Source: a virus
Strand: one strand, 5' to 3'
Length of the DNA: 31,923 nt
IMG/VR virus record: IMGVR_UViG_3300010885_002608
Location: 1-31,923 of that record
Shown: positions 14,864 to 23,834 of the stretch, in pieces
How the letters are laid out: each line of letters starts with the position of its first letter
How positions within the stretch are numbered: position 1 is the stretch's first letter
Notes under the pieces: generated by a model
The model's input: the letters and a program-made list of their open reading frames with translations, nothing else
What the model was told of the DNA's origin: nothing
Database searches by the model: none
Made by a program: the position numbers and the translations under genes

Positions 14864-16474
14864 ATGAGCATGGCAACCCCACTGATGAGTGACACGGCGC
14901 GGGCATGGTTGGCCTCGCTTAAGGGTGTCCCCCCTGAGCAGCTTAACCAGCACGCTATCAGCGCCGCACAGACTGGCATGATTTCGTTTGGCGATGCTAT
15001 CGCGCTCAAGCAGATGGCAGACAAGTTGTCGGGTGCTCCTGCACAGAAGGACGCCCCGTCCCCAACAAGCGTGGTGCAAGACCTTAAACAGCAAGTTCAG
15101 AACAAGGATATGTATAGCGGAGTTGGGGCGCTTTCAACTGCGCCTGCGCCTGCTGCGTCACCGATGGAGTCTGGTATTGCTAGCCTTCCTGCTCCTGTGA
15201 TGGATAACGCCGAGTACGCTGGTGGTGGCATCGTGGCGTTTGCGGAAGCTGGCTCTACTGGTGCTAGCAAGAAAAATGAAAAGCGTCCGCTTACTCCGGA
15301 AGAAGAAGCGGAATATCAGAGACTGAGCCAGTATATTAAACAATCTATTGCGCCAAGGACACAAACGTCTATATGGGAAAATTTTGGTGGCCCATTGGCT
15401 GAAACATCCTCGGCTCCACCGCGAGATCCTGCGGTAGATAAAGTATTGGATCGTTTTGAACCGCGCTATAAAGAGTTAAAAAATATTCGTGACGAGTGGG
15501 AAGCAGGCACAAAGGAACGTGAAGCTGTCGCAGGGGCTGAGCAACTGTCTCAACAAGCGGGACTCGGCGCGCTCCCCGCTGCTCCCAACGTTGCTACTGA
15601 AAAGAAAGCTAAGGGAATTTCTTCACTTGACCCCGGCTTGGCTCAGTATTTTAAGCAAGACACGACTGGCGGCGGGGGAACTCCTAAGCTGGGGTCTATG
15701 CGTGGTGCCACGACTCCCCTGCAAGAATATGTCAGGAAACTTGAGGCTGAGATTCCCAACGATGCTGCCCGCAAAACTGCTATCGACGCTTCTCGTAAAG
15801 AGTCCGAAGCGGCAGGTATTGGGGCGGCTGACAAACGTGCTGAAGCGCTACGTAAAGACGAGATGGAGGAACTTAAGTCTCGTAAATCCGAAGACCGCCG
15901 CATGGCTCTGGCAGAAGCTGGGTTCAGAATGGCAGAAGCTGCGTCTCAGTCCGGTGCTAGTCTCCTTGGCTCTGCGGCATCAGGCGCTAGCGGGTACATA
16001 AAGTCGGTTAAGGAATCCCAAGCCGAACAGCGTAAAGCCCAGAAAGAACTTAGTAAGGCCGAAATTGAAATTATGCGTTCCAACGAAGCGCGTGAGGCGG
16101 GTCATATTGCTAAGGCTGATGCACTTAAGACCACCGCCACTGCTCGTTTTGACAAGGCGCAGGGTATGCTTATGGAAGCAGACTTCGAGGCTCGCAAGGC
16201 TGAGTACGTGACAAACGGGAACATCCTCGCTGCTCAGTTGGCTCAAGCGGGCAAGAATGACGTGGCGCAAGAGTTTGAATATGCATACATGAACGCTATC
16301 AAGCAGAATAAACAGGCCGATGCTAAGAAGATCTATGACCATTACATACAGCTAGTTCCGTCTGTTGCCGCTGCTATGGCTGCTAACTCGCCTTTTGCTG
16401 GATTGGGTAATAACCCTGCTGGTGGGGGTGGTGGTAATAACGGCTTTAAATATGTTGGTTCGCGCCCACAATAA
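14864..16474 (+). CDS. Helical internal virion-type protein
   Basis: The 536-residue protein starts MSMATPLMSDTARAWLASLK; a second ATG two codons later is also possible. A segment at about residues 95-130 includes MDNAEYAGGGIVAFAEAGS, a copy of the A-x-G-G motif that I have seen in many aquatic phage proteins. Residues 290-480 are strongly charged, Ala/Lys/Glu-rich and predicted to be long helices or coiled coils (for example AEIEIMRSNEAREAGHIAK). The C-terminus is Gly/Asn-rich. No catalytic motif is visible. It lies directly before the giant polyvalent gene, so a role in the ejected protein set is inferred. Confidence 0.6.
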   Translation: MSMATPLMSDTARAWLASLKGVPPEQLNQHAISAAQTGMISFGDAIALKQMADKLSGAPAQKDAPSPTSVVQDLKQQVQNKDMYSGVGALSTAPAPAASPMESGIASLPAPVMDNAEYAGGGIVAFAEAGSTGASKKNEKRPLTPEEEAEYQRLSQYIKQSIAPRTQTSIWENFGGPLAETSSAPPRDPAVDKVLDRFEPRYKELKNIRDEWEAGTKEREAVAGAEQLSQQAGLGALPAAPNVATEKKAKGISSLDPGLAQYFKQDTTGGGGTPKLGSMRGATTPLQEYVRKLEAEIPNDAARKTAIDASRKESEAAGIGAADKRAEALRKDEMEELKSRKSEDRRMALAEAGFRMAEAASQSGASLLGSAASGASGYIKSVKESQAEQRKAQKELSKAEIEIMRSNEAREAGHIAKADALKTTATARFDKAQGMLMEADFEARKAEYVTNGNILAAQLAQAGKNDVAQEFEYAYMNAIKQNKQADAKKIYDHYIQLVPSVAAAMAANSPFAGLGNNPAGGGGGNNGFKYVGSRPQ

Positions 16475-16482
16475 GGTACAAA

Positions 16483-19400
16483 ATGCCTATCTATGATGTT
16501 GAGGGGCCAGATGGACGCATTCATTCCGTTGAAGGCCCGGAAGGAGCAACACCTGAACAGGTAATTGCGGTTGTTAAACAACAGCTTGGTATCGGCGCTG
16601 CTCCCCCCGCCACTGAGAAATCTGGCTTCTTCGGTTCCCTTGCCAACACTGCGGGTACGCTGGGTTCTGCCCTGAGTGCTATTGGTTTTGCTGGCGCAGA
16701 TACTCCTGAAGAAGAAAACCAGACGCGAGAGCAACTCATCGCTGATGAGACTCCTGAGGGAATTGGCACAGCGTTTTCGGATATTGAAGATGCTTCGTCT
16801 GCGTGGGACTGGTTCAAGCAGACCGCTGGTTCGTCGCTAGGTTTCCTTGTCGCCCCCGGTGTCGCTGCCACTGCCGCTGGGGTGGCAAAACTACCCTTTC
16901 TTCCCGCTAAAGCAGTGGGCTATGGTGTCCTTGGCGCGCAATACCTTATCTCCAACCTGACCCGTCAGGCGCAAGAGCAAAAGGCTGCTATCGAAGCGGG
17001 CGAAACGCCCAACACGACTAGCCTTGGTAAGGCAATCATCGCCTCTGCTGCTCAGACAGGTCTAGACGTTTATCAGTTCGGTACGGTCTTTGCGCCAATC
17101 GTTTCCAAGTTTCCCGTGCTGGGTAGGTTGGTAGGGCAAGAGGGCAAGGAAGTTGCTAAGCGTACCGAAAAAGAACTTGTCGAAGCGCTAGACCGTGGTG
17201 AGTTCTCGATTAGTGGCGGTATCGCTCGCGGTATGTTGGGCGGTGCGGCGTTTGAAATCCCGCAAGAAATCGCTCAGCAGATGCTTGAGCGATGGCAGTC
17301 TGATCAGCCCTTGACCGGCGAGGATGCTGCACAGGAATACCTTGAGGCTGGCGTTGGTGCCCTTGCTCTCGGTGGCAGCATGGGCGCGCTTAACGGGTTT
17401 ATTAAAACAGCGTCGGAAAAAGCTGAAGCCCAGCAGGCCAAGGACGATGAGCTTATAACCGCTCAGGATGCTTATAACAAAGAGAGAGACGAGGCTCAAC
17501 GCATTGCTCAAGCAGAGGCTGACCGCCAAGCTGAGTTGAATTCACTGTCCAAGGACGCGCCCGAAGGAAAACTTAAGGGTACGGAGGCTGTTGCTAAGCT
17601 GTTTGAAGACGCCAAAGCGTTTGCTGCTACCTTGCCCGAAGGCTACGAAGCCGACTGGAAGGAAGCACTTAACAAGCAATTCCCCAACCTTGAGCCGGGG
17701 TACGATAATTGGTTGCTTAAACAGTTTACGGAAAAGGACGTCGCTTACAAAGATCGCTCCGGTGTCTGGACGCAGGGCAAGAAGGTACCGAAGGATCAGC
17801 AGGCTCCTAAGCTTGAACTCCCTAAGGAAAATTATATTGACCTTCAACAGAAGGCGATGGAGTTCCTAAAGACCCTGCCTCCTGAGACGGAGAAAGATCA
17901 ATGGAAGAGAGCGCTTACGAAGGAGTTCAACCTCTATCGTAATAAAGCCTACCCCGAAACGTTGCTTAAAGACGCGGTAAAAAACTTTCCAGACCTTTTT
18001 CATTACACGGGCTGGGACGAAACCAAGCTTTTTAATCAGGGGCCAAAGCCCAATACAAGTGCTTTCAAGGCGCGGAAAGATCTGCTGGTCGATGCTTATA
18101 AGAAAGTCATCGCCGCTGCACCTCTTTCTGAACGTGGCTTTCATAAGACGGAACTCAAAAAGCTATCAAGCGCGCCTAGCGTTGCTGCGCTTGATAAAGC
18201 TGAAACGGAACTCAAGCCGACCATCGACAAGTACACGGGTTACGTTGTTGACGGTCTGAAGGCCCGTAACGAAACTACTAAGAAGCTCGATGCTCTTGTT
18301 CGTCGTAACCAAAAGGATGCGGACTTTGCTGCCACATTTGGCCCCAAGGTCAAGGAACTTGTTGGCAAGGTCACTTCACTGTATCGCGGCACGGGCGGTA
18401 CCGACGCCCTGATGTGGACGATTGATGAGGATACTGCACACCGTGAAATTGCGGAAACTGAGCTTCCCGCACTAGAGCAAGCCACTACTGCTTACGATGA
18501 GAAGTTCAAGGCTGACACCGAAGCTGCTAAGGTTTTGGCAAAGGCGCAGAAAGAACAGGAAGCCGCCGCTGCCAAGGCAGCAAAAATTGCGGAGCGTGCC
18601 GCAGCAAAAACCGCCGCTGAACAAGGTAAGGCGGCAAGCAAGACCAAGGCTGAAGCCGACAAGGCTGCGGCAAAGGCACAGCGTGATGCGCGTCAGCAGA
18701 CAGCGGTAACCAACGTCCTTACGGCGTTCACCAGCAACCCAGAGTTTGCTGACCGCAGCAAAGCTATCCCCCTGACTGCAACCAAAATTGCTGAGATTAC
18801 CGGGCTTAACCGGATGACCGAAGCTCCTGCGGTGCTGTCTGCTCTCCAGAAAGCAGGACATATTGAAAAAAGTACGGCGGGCAAGGGATACTCCATCCCT
18901 GCCAATAAGAAAGGAAAGCCTAATGCTGGGCCAGTCAACCCTGATAATGGAGCTAACGGTGCGGCAACTGGAGCTGGCACTACTGGCACTGCACGAAAGA
19001 AGGGTGCCGCGAACCAAGGCACTAAAGAAGCTGGGGCCGCAGGAGTGGATGCTACTGTCGCACCTCCTACAGGAGCTGATGTTGGAAAAGCAGCGGATGG
19101 GAGTTCACTAAAGCCCAAGACGCCAAAGCCACCGAAGCCACCGAAGCCACCGAAGCCACCGAAGCCCCCGAAGCCATCACAGGCTCGCACTGCTGAAGAA
19201 ATTACCAAGGAGGCTGGTGAGCTTTTTAGTCAGGGGCACATAGAACCGCAGGAAGCCAAACGCGCTGAGAAGCTTATCAAGGCAGGTGAACTAAGTCTGG
19301 CTGAGACTATTGTTGGCATGGCGCGCAAGGCGCGCGAGGTTGCTGAGAAAGCTAAGGCTGAGACTGCCGCTGAAGAAAGCACTGCACCTGAGGTTGAAGA

Positions 19401-22400
19401 AGAAGAAGAAACTAAGGAACAGCGCGAAGCGCGTGAGGCTGCTGAAGCAACTGCACAGCGTAAGGCTGAGATAGCGGAGCAACAGCGCAAGGCTGCGGAA
19501 AGGGAAGAAGAGGAAGGTGACGGGCGTGCGCTTGCTGGCACGATGCGCGATGAAATATCAGCGCAAGAAGTTGATAACGTAGAGACAGCGATAGATGAGT
19601 CAAAGGGTGAAGTTGCTCCGTTCTTGGACAAGCTTGCTAAGCTTGTTCCGGATAAGTTGTATAGTTATCTTTCGCAGCTTCTTGCTGACCGCTACCGTGA
19701 GTTGCAAAAGCTCGGCGTTGGTACGTCCATAGAAATCACTGACACTATTACGGACGAAAACGGCAAGCCTGACAAAGACTATGCGGGTGTAGCTAAGTCA
19801 AATAAATCTACCCGTTTTAGAGGGCTTACTTCCTCTGTACACCTTCAGCTTCGTAATAATAATAACGATATTAGTTGGCGTACTGGCAATAGGGGTAGGC
19901 TTGGAAGCGACGGTAGGAATTATCTGACCGCACTGCATGAGGCGATGCATGGCGTGACGTTGGGGCTTATCGATCTTCCGAACTCTTTGCTGCCTGAGAA
20001 TGTTGTCCGTTCCAAAGCGGAACTTGAAGCCATCCTTAAAAAAGCCAAAGCTGCTATTGAACGTATCAAGCGTAAACCTTCTCACACATGGACAGCTACC
20101 GAACAAGCTGCTATTACCCTAAGCAAGTCTAACGCTTTTAACGATATACATGAGTTGGTAGCGCAGACGTTTACCAACTATGACATGCAGCGGTTCCTCA
20201 ACGATATCAAACACCCCGCCAAGGGTGGTTGGCGTACGCTGTTCAACGATTTTATTGCCGCGATCAAGAATGCTATCGGGTTCAACGTTAAGGATGACTC
20301 TGCACTCCTTGCTACAATCAAAGCTACCAGCGTTTTGATGAACGCTGATCTGTCTATTGCTTACACTGCTTCCACTGATAGTCAAACAGCAGGGCGCGCA
20401 GCGCCTATGGCTAAGCGTACTAAAAAGGTCAATACTGCTCCACCCTACCGTAACGAGACCCACGAACAACGTGCTACACGAAGGGCTGGGCAGACGAATG
20501 CCAAGGCGCGGCGTGAAGAGGGGGTGCGTGAGGCGAGCAAGGCTCTTATGACTGAGAGCGGTTATGAGGAAGTAGTTCGTAAGTTTCAGAACGACCGCCG
20601 CCCCATAAAGCAGCTTCAAGACTTCTTAGAGAAAGCTAAGAGGCTAATCACGACTGGAGACTTTAACAATCTCTTTGACCACATCACTTTGTCTACAGGT
20701 AAAGCGTTTAACGCTATGACCGAGTATATGCAGGGTCATATGGCTAGCCTTGACCGTGCTATCCTTAAATATGCTGAAGCGCGTGGCATCGACACCAAGT
20801 TGGCTTTGGGTTATCTCCAGACCTACTTCGAGGCGTTGCACGAACGTGAGCGTCGCGAAATCAAGTACTTGATGAACGTCCCACTGAACACCAAAACCGT
20901 TACTCAGCTTGACCAGACTGTCATTCCGCAACAGTCTCCGCTATACAATCTTAAGGCGTCCGCTGCTGAACTGCGCGAGCGGATCATTGCTGAACTTGCC
21001 ACCAATAAGGATCTTGTTAGTAACGGCTACGCTGATAAATACCGTCAAGCCCTGAGGGAACTCATAGAGCGTAACCCCAAGACAGTTACCCGTGCGGATG
21101 GCTCTACCTACAAGGTAGGTCAGTTTATGGATAACACGGTGGACGGCGCGTCTACTGTTACTGACGTCCCAGTAGCCAATATGTCGTTCGATATTAACGA
21201 CCGTGTCTACGACGTAATTGGTGCGTACTCGCAAGCTCAGATAAAAGAAGACCTTGATGCTTATAATAATGATAAAAACAAAGCTAAGGTTGATGAAATC
21301 TACAAGCATATGGAGCGGTTGCAGGAAGCCACAATCCGTTTAGACAAAGAATCTAACTATTGGTCTAAGCCCGTAGATAACATCAAGCATTTTTACGGCT
21401 GGAATCATTATATTCCAATGAAGGGCAAAGGTGAGGTCCGCGTTCACGCAAGCGACGCCCGCTTTGACTACAGCAGTCGGCGTCTTGGTGCGGGCTATAA
21501 CGACTTGGGCGGCGAGTTCCGTGGGCGGTCTTCAGACTCTGACAACCCTGTGTTGCAGACCATGGTTGATGCTACTAAGGCAGCGTTGCGCTATGGGCGT
21601 AAGGACGTTACTACTGCACTAAAGAACCTTATTAATCAAAAGCACATCAAGGGCAAGCTGTTCGCGAAGATTTCTTTCCGCGACCGTTACCGTTCAGAGC
21701 TTGCCTTTAACCCAACTTCCGATAGGTTTTTCTTCGTCTACAAACCTGACGGCATGATCGAAATCTACGAAGTAGAAGACAAACGGATGAAGGAAGCCAT
21801 TCGACGTTCTCACACTGAGCAGCAGCCGCTCGTTAACTTGGCAAACAACATCACAGGCGCAATCGGACACTTGCATACCCGTTACAACATGTCCTTCCAC
21901 CCGTACAACTTTGTACGTGACGCCCTGACCAACGCCTTTACCATGGGCGCAGAAATGGGCCCGCTGAAGGCAGCGAAGTTGCTTCAAGCCGTAGCAGTGC
22001 GTGTCGGTCAAAGCGGCGCTATGACCAAGGCGATGAAAATCTCCAGACTCTACGCTGCTGGCAAGGTCAGTGAGATTCGCGCCATGGCAAAAGATGACAC
22101 CTTCGTGCAGGAAGTACTTGAGTACCTTCTAGAAGGTGGTCGAATCGCTTACATCCAAGGCTTGTCTAACAAGAGTCAGGCGCAGGAGATGCTTAAGGAT
22201 ATCGAGCGCGGGGACTTCTCGCGCCACAAAGAAGTGTTCGACAAGTGGGTGGACACTTGGGGCGACGGCTTTGAGTTCACAAGCCGCGCCGCTACGTATG
22301 CCGTGATGAAGTCAGAGTATATAGCACAGGGTATGACTGAAGCAGAGGCCCGCACACGCGCCGCTTCTTACTCCAAGAACCTTGCTAACTTCGAGCAGGT

Positions 22401-23631
22401 GGGTCAGTACGGTCGCCAAATGGGTGCGATGTACATGTTCTTCCGTCCTGCTATCACAGGTGCTGTGCGCGCTATTGACGCACTTAAGCCCGCTTTCCAG
22501 AGCGTGGATAGTTTTCTTGAGTCGGTTCCTGAGTCACTGCGCGGTGACGCAGAAGCTATGGAGAATCTCCGGAAGGACCATCTTGCCAAGAAGAAGAACG
22601 CGCAGCATATGATTTATAGCTTGCTGGGTATGGGTGCCACACTCTACCTGATGGCTATGCTTGCCTCCGATGATGATGAGCAGGGACGTAACAAAACCCA
22701 GATTGATGACATGGCGTTGTGGACACGCAACATTCGTCTACCGCTGGATATGTTTGGCGACAAGGATAGTTACCTACAGATTCCATGGGGCTTTGGTCTT
22801 GGTGCCTTTGGTGCCATGGGCGCGCAAGTGGCGGGTGTGGCGTTCGGCAAGACTTCTATCATGGAAGCAATGCCTAACTTCATCTCGATCGGTCTTGACT
22901 CCTACATGCCTATTCCGTTCGAGCGTATCGACCCAAAGGAGAACTTCTCAGCGTTTGCTATGGGGTCGATGGCTCCGTCTCTTGCGCGTCCGTTCTTGGA
23001 GTGGGCAATGAACGTGGACAGCCTTGGTCGCGAAATCTACAACAACAGGCTTAATAAGTATGGCGATGCCTTCACGGGTGGAGCCAATGTGCCAGAAGCT
23101 TACCGTGACCTCTCGCGGTGGATGTTGAAGAAGAGCAACGTCGGCATCGATGTACAGCCGACTACCTTGCAGTTTTGGGCGAACAACTACGCCGATGGTA
23201 TCGCCCGTATCGGGCATGGTTTGTACGGTCTGAATCAGTACTTCAGTGGTACCAAGCAGTTGGACGTTAAGGCAGACATCCCGCTGCTCAGTAGCTACAT
23301 TGGTCGTAAGAGTAATTATGACGGACGTGAGTTTTCGGCTATTGAAGGGCAACTAAAGGAAGAGTCAGCTCGGCTTACGTCACTAGAGTTTCGACCGGAA
23401 CTGTACCGTAGGTATGTCAAGGATCATCCTTACATGCCACTTGTTGTAGGCCATTTCAACAAGGTTGTGAACAACCAGCTTAAGGACATCCGTTCGATGA
23501 GGAAGGAAATTGAAGCGTCCGACCTGCCAGCTATTGTTCGCAAGGAACAGCTTGACGCGATTCGCATCAACGAAAACTATATTAAGCGAAACTTGATTAA
23601 TCTGTACCGGCAGTACGGGATAAAACCCTAG
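16483..23631 (+). CDS. Large polyvalent virion protein with zincin motif
   Basis: The 2382-residue product is the largest in the window. Visible parts in order: an N-terminal module (residues 1-36, MPIYDVEGPDGRIHSVEGPE) common to giant phage ejection proteins; hydrophobic stretches at about 116-135 and 288-307; charged helical repeats (about 370-580); an Ala/Lys coiled coil (675-740); a winged-helix-like segment (738-806); a P-K-P linker (880-898); a second coiled coil (905-1040); a metallopeptidase-type HEAMH at 1152-1156; long helical regions; and a C-terminal part (about 1800-2180) with YNMSFHPYNFVRDALTNAF and FEQVGQYGRQMGAMYMFFRP, typical of the large polyvalent protein domain LPD38. A membrane helix lies at 2043-2060. 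Such proteins are thought to enter the host with the DNA. The stop TAG lies in the CTAG shared with the opposing gene. Confidence 0.75.
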   Translation: MPIYDVEGPDGRIHSVEGPEGATPEQVIAVVKQQLGIGAAPPATEKSGFFGSLANTAGTLGSALSAIGFAGADTPEEENQTREQLIADETPEGIGTAFSDIEDASSAWDWFKQTAGSSLGFLVAPGVAATAAGVAKLPFLPAKAVGYGVLGAQYLISNLTRQAQEQKAAIEAGETPNTTSLGKAIIASAAQTGLDVYQFGTVFAPIVSKFPVLGRLVGQEGKEVAKRTEKELVEALDRGEFSISGGIARGMLGGAAFEIPQEIAQQMLERWQSDQPLTGEDAAQEYLEAGVGALALGGSMGALNGFIKTASEKAEAQQAKDDELITAQDAYNKERDEAQRIAQAEADRQAELNSLSKDAPEGKLKGTEAVAKLFEDAKAFAATLPEGYEADWKEALNKQFPNLEPGYDNWLLKQFTEKDVAYKDRSGVWTQGKKVPKDQQAPKLELPKENYIDLQQKAMEFLKTLPPETEKDQWKRALTKEFNLYRNKAYPETLLKDAVKNFPDLFHYTGWDETKLFNQGPKPNTSAFKARKDLLVDAYKKVIAAAPLSERGFHKTELKKLSSAPSVAALDKAETELKPTIDKYTGYVVDGLKARNETTKKLDALVRRNQKDADFAATFGPKVKELVGKVTSLYRGTGGTDALMWTIDEDTAHREIAETELPALEQATTAYDEKFKADTEAAKVLAKAQKEQEAAAAKAAKIAERAAAKTAAEQGKAASKTKAEADKAAAKAQRDARQQTAVTNVLTAFTSNPEFADRSKAIPLTATKIAEITGLNRMTEAPAVLSALQKAGHIEKSTAGKGYSIPANKKGKPNAGPVNPDNGANGAATGAGTTGTARKKGAANQGTKEAGAAGVDATVAPPTGADVGKAADGSSLKPKTPKPPKPPKPPKPPKPPKPSQARTAEEITKEAGELFSQGHIEPQEAKRAEKLIKAGELSLAETIVGMARKAREVAEKAKAETAAEESTAPEVEEEEETKEQREAREAAEATAQRKAEIAEQQRKAAEREEEEGDGRALAGTMRDEISAQEVDNVETAIDESKGEVAPFLDKLAKLVPDKLYSYLSQLLADRYRELQKLGVGTSIEITDTITDENGKPDKDYAGVAKSNKSTRFRGLTSSVHLQLRNNNNDISWRTGNRGRLGSDGRNYLTALHEAMHGVTLGLIDLPNSLLPENVVRSKAELEAILKKAKAAIERIKRKPSHTWTATEQAAITLSKSNAFNDIHELVAQTFTNYDMQRFLNDIKHPAKGGWRTLFNDFIAAIKNAIGFNVKDDSALLATIKATSVLMNADLSIAYTASTDSQTAGRAAPMAKRTKKVNTAPPYRNETHEQRATRRAGQTNAKARREEGVREASKALMTESGYEEVVRKFQNDRRPIKQLQDFLEKAKRLITTGDFNNLFDHITLSTGKAFNAMTEYMQGHMASLDRAILKYAEARGIDTKLALGYLQTYFEALHERERREIKYLMNVPLNTKTVTQLDQTVIPQQSPLYNLKASAAELRERIIAELATNKDLVSNGYADKYRQALRELIERNPKTVTRADGSTYKVGQFMDNTVDGASTVTDVPVANMSFDINDRVYDVIGAYSQAQIKEDLDAYNNDKNKAKVDEIYKHMERLQEATIRLDKESNYWSKPVDNIKHFYGWNHYIPMKGKGEVRVHASDARFDYSSRRLGAGYNDLGGEFRGRSSDSDNPVLQTMVDATKAALRYGRKDVTTALKNLINQKHIKGKLFAKISFRDRYRSELAFNPTSDRFFFVYKPDGMIEIYEVEDKRMKEAIRRSHTEQQPLVNLANNITGAIGHLHTRYNMSFHPYNFVRDALTNAFTMGAEMGPLKAAKLLQAVAVRVGQSGAMTKAMKISRLYAAGKVSEIRAMAKDDTFVQEVLEYLLEGGRIAYIQGLSNKSQAQEMLKDIERGDFSRHKEVFDKWVDTWGDGFEFTSRAATYAVMKSEYIAQGMTEAEARTRAASYSKNLANFEQVGQYGRQMGAMYMFFRPAITGAVRAIDALKPAFQSVDSFLESVPESLRGDAEAMENLRKDHLAKKKNAQHMIYSLLGMGATLYLMAMLASDDDEQGRNKTQIDDMALWTRNIRLPLDMFGDKDSYLQIPWGFGLGAFGAMGAQVAGVAFGKTSIMEAMPNFISIGLDSYMPIPFERIDPKENFSAFAMGSMAPSLARPFLEWAMNVDSLGREIYNNRLNKYGDAFTGGANVPEAYRDLSRWMLKKSNVGIDVQPTTLQFWANNYADGIARIGHGLYGLNQYFSGTKQLDVKADIPLLSSYIGRKSNYDGREFSAIEGQLKEESARLTSLEFRPELYRRYVKDHPYMPLVVGHFNKVVNNQLKDIRSMRKEIEASDLPAIVRKEQLDAIRINENYIKRNLINLYRQYGIKP
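19121..19178 (+). repeat. 9-bp repeats coding a P-K-P linker
   Basis: A run of six near-exact 9-base units of the form CCGAAGCCA/C codes for repeated K-P-P inside the giant protein (about residues 880-898). It forms a stiff proline linker between the N-terminal half (with the winged-helix-like segment) and the second coiled coil plus zincin region. Slippage here would change linker length without breaking the frame. Confidence 0.85.
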
Positions 23632-23834
23632 CGTACCCGCCACGCCCTGATGCCTATGCAGCCGTCCTTGGTGGTTGCATAGGCTTTTACCTTCATACCT
23701 TCTTTCTTCGCCCCGGTATCGATGAGGTAGATCATCTCGCCAATCTTAACCGTGGGGATGAAGAAGCTATCGCCTACTCCCATCCCCTGAAACGGAAACA
23801 CCCACTCCGGTTCCTCAAGCCGTGGCATCGTCAT
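23628..23834 (-). CDS. Small DUF7303-like protein
   Basis: Start chosen at the ATG at 23834 (68 residues); ATG at 23828 is also possible, and a TTG at 23843 is less likely. All overlap the end of the primase gene by 14-29 bases, so coupling is likely. The sequence has FPFQGMGVGDSFFIPTVKIG and a Cys-containing end KDGCIGIRAWRVR. The G-x-S-F-F-x-P block followed by a final R-x-W-R-V resembles a small phage family I recall as DUF7303, found among replication genes and of unknown function. The stop codon is the reverse reading of the CTAG that also ends the giant plus-strand gene, and the gene body holds the putative late terminator. Confidence 0.65.
   Translation of the reverse strand: MTMPRLEEPEWVFPFQGMGVGDSFFIPTVKIGEMIYLIDTGAKKEGMKVKAYATTKDGCIGIRAWRVR
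23652..23688 (+). terminator. Probable late-operon terminator inside opposing gene
   Basis: GCCTATGCA at 23652-23660 pairs perfectly with TGCATAGGC at 23676-23684. In plus-strand RNA the stem can extend inward to 23665/23671 through two C-G and three G-U pairs, leaving the loop CCTTG. TTTTACC follows at once. This has the form of an intrinsic terminator for plus-strand transcription, about 20 bases after the last late gene. It lies wholly within the coding sequence of the minus-strand gene at 23628-23834. The same sequence in minus-strand RNA would have A-C mismatches in place of the G-U pairs and no U-tract after it. Confidence 0.65.

Noticed and set aside
23600-23627. GTAC-based palindrome just before the shared stop as a minus-strand terminator
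   Set aside because: The stem is only four base pairs and no T-tract follows in the minus direction.
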